Shown here: positions 29,572 to 35,379 of the stretch, piece by piece
Layout: the number at the start of each line of letters is the position of its first letter
Numbering within the stretch: position 1 is the first letter of the stretch
Assembly: GCA_947258865.1 (NCBI GenBank)
Contig: CAMYKC010000005.1
Coordinates: 15,622 to 51,000, forward strand
Source of the DNA: an uncultured Lysobacterales bacterium
GTDB taxonomy: Bacteria; Pseudomonadota; Gammaproteobacteria; Xanthomonadales; SZUA-36
Direction: 5' to 3'
DNA: 35,379 bases
Translations under genes and position numbers: made by a program
Notes under the pieces: model-generated
What the model was told of the DNA's origin: nothing
The model's database searches: none
The model's input: the letters and a program-made list of their open reading frames with translations, nothing else

Positions 29572-31800
29572 TCAGCTAAGCGGCAAAATGATGGTGACAG
29601 TGGCGCCTCCGTCGGGCCCGTTGCTGATTGAAATTCTTCCGTTGTGCTCAGAAACGATCTTACGGCAGATAGCAAGACCGAGACCACGCCCCTGGCTCTT
29701 GTTCGTCACGTATGGTTCGAATGGATGTTCCAGAACGATGGCCGGAAATCCCGGGCCGTCGTCCCTCAGCTCGAGCTCCAGGTTTCCAGGAGTGGTTTCA
29801 CGGCAAATCCGGCTATTGATGCTGATGGTGGCGGTTTCTCTTTCGCTGGCTTCAATGGCGTTGCGGATCAGGTTGTGAAGCATCTGGCGAAGACGACCGC
29901 TGTCCGCGACAAGACTCTCAGGGCCCTCGCACAATGCCAGCTCGAATTGCAGTCTGGAATCACCCTGCCGGTAGAGCGCAACGACTTCCCGGACCAGTTC
30001 ATCCAGCCGGATGGGTTGGCGGTTGAGTTCGGGCTCCCTGGCGTAATCCCCAAAGGCATCCACCAGTTCCCGAAGGGCTTCAACCTGCGCAACGATGGTG
30101 TTAGACGCGCGCTCCAGCATCTCTGTGTCATCCGCTTCCAGCTTGTCTGCAAGCTTCATACGCAGACGTTCGGCAGCCAGTCGTATGGGTGTCAGCGGAT
30201 TCTTGACTTCATGGGCCAGGCGGCGGGCAGCTTCCGCCCAGGCGGCTTCACGTTGCGCCTGGTTGAGAATGGTGACGTCATCGAATACGACGACCTGTCC
30301 ATAGGCGGGCCTGGCGCCGGGAAGCGTGATCATTGGGAGGCGGGAGCCACGCATCAGAAGGACGAGTGGTGTACCTGGTCTGTCGATCTTGATTTCCTGT
30401 TGCCATTCCGTCTGGCCACGGCCGGCATGGAGAATGATCGCTTCCCTAAATGGGGCCAGGAATGGCGCGGTTTGCGTTAACCGCTCAAGGGGCTGACTGC
30501 TGGAATTATCTTTTGCGAGGCCGGAGATAAACTCCCCGGGCAGGCCCAGGATCTGTGCACAGGATGCATTGGCGGTGATCATCCTGTTCTGATCATCGAG
30601 GGTCAGAACCCCGGAAGAAAGATTGCCCAGCACGGTTTCCAGGTATTCACCCTGGGCCTGAAGTTCAGCCCGGCTTTCCTCGGCTTCATGGCTTGCCATT
30701 TTCAGCGCCTGGGTCATTTGATTGAATGATTCCACCAGAAAGCCGATCTCGTCGCGAGGGCCAGACTCGACCTTTTTCCCCAAGTCTCCTTCAGCTACCT
30801 CCCTGGTTGCGGTCGACAGCTTTGATAGTGGCGACACCATCCTGCGTGCGGCATTCAGTGCCGCCAGGATCGCCAGCAGGATCGTCAGCAACAGAACCAG
30901 CGACAAGATCAACAGGAAACTCTGCTTCAGAGACTGGCGCAGGTAGCTGACGTTCTGATAACGATGGTATTCCTGCTCAATCGAACCCGTGAGAGTCGTA
31001 ATATCCTCGGGAAGTGGGTAAATGGCCTGGAGGAAGCGTGGGGAGCTTCCGGGGTAGGTGGCTGGCATCAGCTGGATCACACGTATCTGAAGGCTGCCGT
31101 CGGCCGTCGGCTCGGCTGCAGCGTATTCACCTTGCTGCGTCGCCTGTAAAACAGCGAAGTCGCCGGGGCGTTCTGGCAGGCCAGACAACGCATTGATGTT
31201 GGCTGTTGCCAACAGGGTTCCGTCCAATTCCATGACCGTCAGCTCGGTCGGGCCGGCGGCACGAACCTTGCCCAGCAGCGCTTGGCGCAGCAATTCCCCG
31301 TCCTCCTCGAGGACGGCAAGCCGGGCGACGGCGTCGCGTAACTGGTTTCTCACCTCGAGCGTTCGTGTATCCAGGAATTCCTGGCCCAGCTGCAGCGAAT
31401 CGGCGAGCGCCGCTTCGACCCGAACATCGAACCAGCTGTCGATCGTGCTGCTCAGAAACCAGGCCGAGAAAAAAAAGACAATCAGCGCCGGCGGCAGCGA
31501 GAGCGCCAGGAAGTTTCTCACCCATCGTGCCGAAAGCAAGGCGCCCGGCGTACCGATTCGCACATTGCGGATCAGCGTCATCAGCCGATAGCCTATGCTC
31601 CAGACCAAAATAGCCAGTGCCAGGATGGTGACAACCAAGACCCACACGTAACCGTCTTCCACGAGTACGCCGCCAGATTCTCTCTGCACACCGCTGACCA
31701 GGAACAATGCGATGAGAAGTGCAGCCAGCAACGCGACCAGGGGCAATGTCCTGAACAGCAAGCGCTTCAGCCTGTTTCTCTTCTTCCTGCCAGGGCTCAT
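29572..31800 (-). CDS. NtrY-like sensor histidine kinase
   Basis: 742 aa; N-terminal TMs, HAMP 'AARRMVSPLSKLSTATREVAEGDLGKKVE', PAS, H-box 'RRLAHEVKNPLTPIRLAAERL', HATPase 'GRGLGLAICRKIVSEHNG'. Confidence 0.93.
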   Translation of the reverse strand: MSPGRKKRNRLKRLLFRTLPLVALLAALLIALFLVSGVQRESGGVLVEDGYVWVLVVTILALAILVWSIGYRLMTLIRNVRIGTPGALLSARWVRNFLALSLPPALIVFFFSAWFLSSTIDSWFDVRVEAALADSLQLGQEFLDTRTLEVRNQLRDAVARLAVLEEDGELLRQALLGKVRAAGPTELTVMELDGTLLATANINALSGLPERPGDFAVLQATQQGEYAAAEPTADGSLQIRVIQLMPATYPGSSPRFLQAIYPLPEDITTLTGSIEQEYHRYQNVSYLRQSLKQSFLLILSLVLLLTILLAILAALNAARRMVSPLSKLSTATREVAEGDLGKKVESGPRDEIGFLVESFNQMTQALKMASHEAEESRAELQAQGEYLETVLGNLSSGVLTLDDQNRMITANASCAQILGLPGEFISGLAKDNSSSQPLERLTQTAPFLAPFREAIILHAGRGQTEWQQEIKIDRPGTPLVLLMRGSRLPMITLPGARPAYGQVVVFDDVTILNQAQREAAWAEAARRLAHEVKNPLTPIRLAAERLRMKLADKLEADDTEMLERASNTIVAQVEALRELVDAFGDYAREPELNRQPIRLDELVREVVALYRQGDSRLQFELALCEGPESLVADSGRLRQMLHNLIRNAIEASERETATISINSRICRETTPGNLELELRDDGPGFPAIVLEHPFEPYVTNKSQGRGLGLAICRKIVSEHNGRISISNGPDGGATVTIILPLS

Positions 31801-31807
31801 GTTCGCA

Positions 31808-32365
31808 TCAGGCTCCCGGATCGATCTTTAGCGGCCAGGATGTCCAGGAGGAGTCAAGGTCCCAATTCGGGGAAAAAAGCGTTGGCAATCTCATTGGAGG
31901 CGGTATTCGCTGTCGGTCCAGGTGACAACGGGCCAGCAGTTCATACTCTCCCGCCGGCAGGGCGCCTGTTTCGAACGAAATTTCCAGCCTGGCCAGGTCG
32001 GACAGAACGTGACGAAGCCTCGGAAAAGTCCGGACCTTGTTTTCACCCGCTTCCGAGACCTGGTAGTGCTCGCTCAGCGGCAGGTATCGTATTTCATAGC
32101 TTTTTGTGTTGCTTCCCACTCTTGTCCGGTCAGTGGTATTGCGAAGAACAAGCGTCACTTCAACGGTAAGTGGAACACCATGAACCAGTGCATTCCGGGC
32201 TTCCGGGCTCAACCTGAGTCGCTGCTCATAGTCCACGCTCAAACGGCCATTCGCCCAACTGGTTTCGACTCGGCTAACTTCGAAGCTGCCGCCTTCAGAT
32301 GATGCGGAACAGCCGGCGCACGCCAGGAGCACCACGAGCAGAGCCAGGTGGGCAGGTTCAGGCAT
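31808..32365 (-). CDS. DUF4390-type predicted lipoprotein/secreted protein
   Basis: MPEPAHLALLVVLLACAGCSASSEGGSFEV...: lipobox-like LLACAGC; located between rsmB and ntrY. The track's 32755 start is an upstream extension through rsmB. Confidence 0.75.
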   Translation of the reverse strand: MPEPAHLALLVVLLACAGCSASSEGGSFEVSRVETSWANGRLSVDYEQRLRLSPEARNALVHGVPLTVEVTLVLRNTTDRTRVGSNTKSYEIRYLPLSEHYQVSEAGENKVRTFPRLRHVLSDLARLEISFETGALPAGEYELLARCHLDRQRIPPPMRLPTLFSPNWDLDSSWTSWPLKIDPGA

Positions 32366-33674
32366 GTTTGTGCAGGACGGCATAGTAAAACCCGTCCATT
32401 TCCTGATCGCCCGGCAGTATCTGGCGGCCGAATTCAAGTTCACGACCCCATTCGGCAGCCAGGTCGATCGGTTTCCCGTCCGTCCGCCGTTCGATAAATT
32501 GCCTGATCTGCCTGCTGTTTTCATCTTTGAGCACCGAGCACGTGGCGTACAAAAGGATACCGCCAGGTTTAAGCAGTGGCCAGAGCCGGTCCAGCAGACG
32601 GGATTGCATATTGATCGCGTTCCGGACCTGTTGAGGTGATCGCAGCCACTTGATTTCCGGGTGCCTGCGAATGACGCCGGTCGCACTGCAGGGCGCGTCC
32701 AGGAGGATGCGGTCGTAAGGTGAACCATCCCACCACGAGTCGGGTTTGGAAGCATCGGCGGCCAGAAGTTTTATGTGACTGCAATCGACCAAGCCCTGTC
32801 GCTTGATGTTCTCGTCGATCAATGCAAGGCGTTCCGTACTGCGGTCCAGGGCCGTCAGCGCTGCGCCGGGTGCGCACTCCAGGATGTGGCAGGTCTTGCC
32901 ACCGGGCGCTGCACAGGCATCCAGAACACGCAGATTGTCGCTGACTTCCAGCAGTTCGGCGGCCAGTTGTGCGGCCGGGTCCTGCACGGAAAAGAGACCC
33001 TGACCGAAGCCGGGAAGAGCATTGACCGCTGCAGCAGGACTGATTTTGACTGCACCGGAAACGAGTGGATGGCGAGCCACCGAGAAACCTTCTTTCTCGA
33101 GAGCAACTATCGTGCCGGATATTGCATGATTTTGATTCAGCCGCAACCAAAGCGGGGCCGCGTGGTTGTTTGCTTTCATGATTTCCATCCAGTCGTCCGG
33201 CCAGTCCGCCTTGAGCTGCCGGAGAAGCCAGTCTGGATGTGCGAACCGTTCTTCCTTGCTGTCGAGCTCTTTGAGCCATGCTTCCTGTTCGCGCTGAAAG
33301 CGGCGCAGAATGGCGTTGATGAGCGCTACGGCCCATGGTTTTCCCAGCTTGCGGGCGCTTTCTGTTGTTTCGTTGATAGCGGCATGTGGAGATGAACCGC
33401 CCTTCCAGAGTTCGAAAAGACCCAGCAGTATCAGCCGATGAATATCCTGATCGCGCCGTTTCAAAGGTTTCTGCAGAAGCTTAGCTGCCAGCCAGTCAAG
33501 GGCTGTGAGCCAGCGCGTGACTCCGTAGGCAAGGTGGCGGGCTTGCGCCTGGTCCCGGGGGTCTGCATGTAGAAGACCACCTTCTGCATCGCCCAGGTTT
33601 GTGCCTTTGTCCAATACCGCTTCCAGCATGGATAGCGCGGCAAGCCGCGCGCTATTGACTGACGATTTGCTCAT
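32358..33674 (-). CDS. rsmB: 16S rRNA (cytosine(967)-C(5))-methyltransferase
   Basis: NusB-like N-terminus; 'VLDACAAPGGKTCHILE', 'ILLDAPCSATGVIRRHPEIKWLRSP', 'LLYATCSVLKDEN'. Confidence 0.95.
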   Translation of the reverse strand: MSKSSVNSARLAALSMLEAVLDKGTNLGDAEGGLLHADPRDQAQARHLAYGVTRWLTALDWLAAKLLQKPLKRRDQDIHRLILLGLFELWKGGSSPHAAINETTESARKLGKPWAVALINAILRRFQREQEAWLKELDSKEERFAHPDWLLRQLKADWPDDWMEIMKANNHAAPLWLRLNQNHAISGTIVALEKEGFSVARHPLVSGAVKISPAAAVNALPGFGQGLFSVQDPAAQLAAELLEVSDNLRVLDACAAPGGKTCHILECAPGAALTALDRSTERLALIDENIKRQGLVDCSHIKLLAADASKPDSWWDGSPYDRILLDAPCSATGVIRRHPEIKWLRSPQQVRNAINMQSRLLDRLWPLLKPGGILLYATCSVLKDENSRQIRQFIERRTDGKPIDLAAEWGRELEFGRQILPGDQEMDGFYYAVLHKHA

Positions 33675-34558
33675 GAGCCGTTATCCAGCCTGCCAGGCAG
33701 GCTGCGCGCATTCAGGTAATCGGCTGCGCTCATACGGCGCTTTCCGGGCCTCTGGAGCTCCTCCAGGCGGATTACAAGCTCGCCGGTTGCCACGTCGATT
33801 CCTTCCCGTCCGGCAGCCAGTACGGAGCCCGGCTCCTGTTCGGAATGCTCCGTCATGCAGACTGCTTTCCAGATTCGTGTCCGTTCCCCATCGATCATGC
33901 ACCAGGCGACGGGCCAAGGATTGAATGCCCGAATCCGCCTTTCCAGCACCGCAGCAGGCTCCTTCCATTGAATCCGGGCTTCTCTTTTTTCAAGCTTTGC
34001 AGCCGCAGCCGATTTTTCTGAAAGATTACCGCCCGCCAGGCGATCGTGCAGTTCACCACCGGTTTCAGCACCGCTCAGTGGAATACTCACACGGCGGATG
34101 ACGGGTCCGGTGTCCAGGCCGGCGTCCATTTGCATGATACAAACACCGGACTTCTCGTCACCAGCCTCGATCGCGCGCTGGATGGGCGCTGCGCCGCGCC
34201 ATCGGGGAAGTAATGATGCATGAATGTTCCAGCAGCCGTGGACGGGCAGATCGAGGATTTCACCGGGGAGGATGAGGCCATAGGCAACCACGATCATCAG
34301 GTCCGGTCTCAAACCGGCGATCAAACCAGCTACAGCGGGATTTTTAAGACTGACCGGTTGATGCACTGTCATTCCGGCAGCGATCGCAGCCTGCTTAACC
34401 GGGCTTGCCTGAAGTTGGCGGCCCCGGCCGGCCGGCCGGTCTGGTTGGGTAAAAACAGCGACAGGAGCAAAATTTTCAGTTACCAGTTGTGTCAGCGCCG
34501 GGACTGCGAAATCGGGTGTTCCCGCGAACAGAATCCGTAATCTGCTTGCGGCATTCAT
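33671..34558 (-). CDS. fmt: Methionyl-tRNA formyltransferase
   Basis: 'LRILFAGTPDFAVPALTQLV', 'VVAYGLILPGEILDLPVHGCWNIHASLLPRWRGAAPIQRAI'; ATG at 34558 preferred. Confidence 0.96.
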   Translation of the reverse strand: MNAASRLRILFAGTPDFAVPALTQLVTENFAPVAVFTQPDRPAGRGRQLQASPVKQAAIAAGMTVHQPVSLKNPAVAGLIAGLRPDLMIVVAYGLILPGEILDLPVHGCWNIHASLLPRWRGAAPIQRAIEAGDEKSGVCIMQMDAGLDTGPVIRRVSIPLSGAETGGELHDRLAGGNLSEKSAAAAKLEKREARIQWKEPAAVLERRIRAFNPWPVAWCMIDGERTRIWKAVCMTEHSEQEPGSVLAAGREGIDVATGELVIRLEELQRPGKRRMSAADYLNARSLPGRLDNGS

Positions 34559-34562
34559 CGAT

Positions 34563-35090
34563 TTAAAAGACTGTTCCGGCAGGTTTTTCACCGGCTATTT
34601 TGCGCTGTTTTTCGAGTTTCTTTATCACCATTCGGCGTTTAAGCGGTGACAGGTAGTCGATGAACAGTTTGCCATTGAGGTGATCGATTTCGTGCTGCAG
34701 GCAGACTGCATGCATGCCGTCCAGGTCCTCTTCGAAAGGATTGCCGTCCCGGTCCCGGGCGGCGACGCGCACTTTTTCCGCGCGGCTCACTTCGGCATAA
34801 ATGCCAGGTACGGAAAGACAACCTTCTTCGCAGGTCTCGCTGCCTTCGCTCCCGATTATTTCCGGATTGATATACACTCGCGGCGTGTCCTGGTTATCAC
34901 TGACGTCAAGGACGAGTAATCGCTTGTGTACATTAACCTGTGTCGCTGCCAGCCCGATACCCTGGGCTTCATACATGGTTTCGATCATGTCTTCGACCAG
35001 GCGGCTGAGTTCATCGTCGAAGATTTCGACGGGTTTTGCCACCGTTTTGAGGCGGGCGTCAGGTGTTTCCAAAATTTCTAGTTTGGCCAT
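34563..35090 (-). CDS. def: Peptide deformylase
   Basis: '[19 protein letters not shown]', '[14 protein letters not shown]', '[22 protein letters not shown]'. Confidence 0.97.
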   Translation of the reverse strand: MAKLEILETPDARLKTVAKPVEIFDDELSRLVEDMIETMYEAQGIGLAATQVNVHKRLLVLDVSDNQDTPRVYINPEIIGSEGSETCEEGCLSVPGIYAEVSRAEKVRVAARDRDGNPFEEDLDGMHAVCLQHEIDHLNGKLFIDYLSPLKRRMVIKKLEKQRKIAGEKPAGTVF

Positions 35091-35229
35091 AGAGTTACAC
35101 GTGCATAAAATAATTTAGATGAACTTTGTCTCGGTATTTATTATGATAGCCAATGGCGGACCCCGTTCGCCAGAGTTAAAACTGACCGCATCTGTCAGAT
35201 GGCTGGATGCCTACTAGAGAGGAAGGAAC

Positions 35230-35379
35230 GTGATCAGAAGACTCATATACCTCGTTTTTGTGGCGATTATGCTGACCGGAGTTGTCGTAGCACAGGATGT
35301 TTCCGTACGCTCCGATCACCCCGATGAATATGTCGTGGTTAGAGGCGACACGCTTTGGGATATTTCAGGCCGATTCCTG
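35230..35379 (+). CDS. LysM peptidoglycan-binding domain protein, N-terminal part (truncated by window end)
   Basis: GTG start, hydrophobic signal sequence (VIRRLIYLVFVAIMLTGVVVAQ), then LysM start 'EYVVVRGDTLWDISGRFL'. Confidence 0.85.
   Translation, partial: MIRRLIYLVFVAIMLTGVVVAQDVSVRSDHPDEYVVVRGDTLWDISGRFL

Noticed and set aside
32569-33336. 255-aa minus-strand ORF overlapping rsmB in another frame
   Set aside because: Low-complexity, Arg/Ser-rich alternative frame of rsmB; rsmB frame has all expected motifs.

Overview
This is a mostly chromosomal, housekeeping-type gammaproteobacterial-looking window. It holds about 25 confident CDSs and no rRNA, tRNA, CRISPR array or transposase that I could support. 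Left to right it contains: the 3' end of an RHS-repeat gene with a Cys-rich variable tail, overlapped by a small membrane ORF (candidate toxin/immunity pair); a TonB-dependent receptor; glnK-amtB; a LysR regulator divergent from isocitrate lyase (aceA); a frameshifted PuuD-like membrane protein; an HIBADH-family dehydrogenase; an apparent operon of an M14 metallopeptidase and two tandem TolB-like/TPR paralogs; a PQQ-type sugar dehydrogenase overlapping uppP; glnA - DUF4124 - ntrB - ntrC; dtd; an LpxL-like acyltransferase; and a long minus-strand cluster def-fmt-rsmB-DUF4390-ntrY-ntrX-trkA-trkH-TPR, divergent from a truncated LysM gene. The strongest regulatory signals are two complete NtrC/sigma54 promoter architectures (glnK and glnA) and a perfect 24-bp inverted repeat at the LysR start. 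The most plausible undescribed systems are the RHS tail with its overlapping membrane protein and, less certainly, the M14/TPR/TPR operon. I saw no clear evidence for a wholly new large system.
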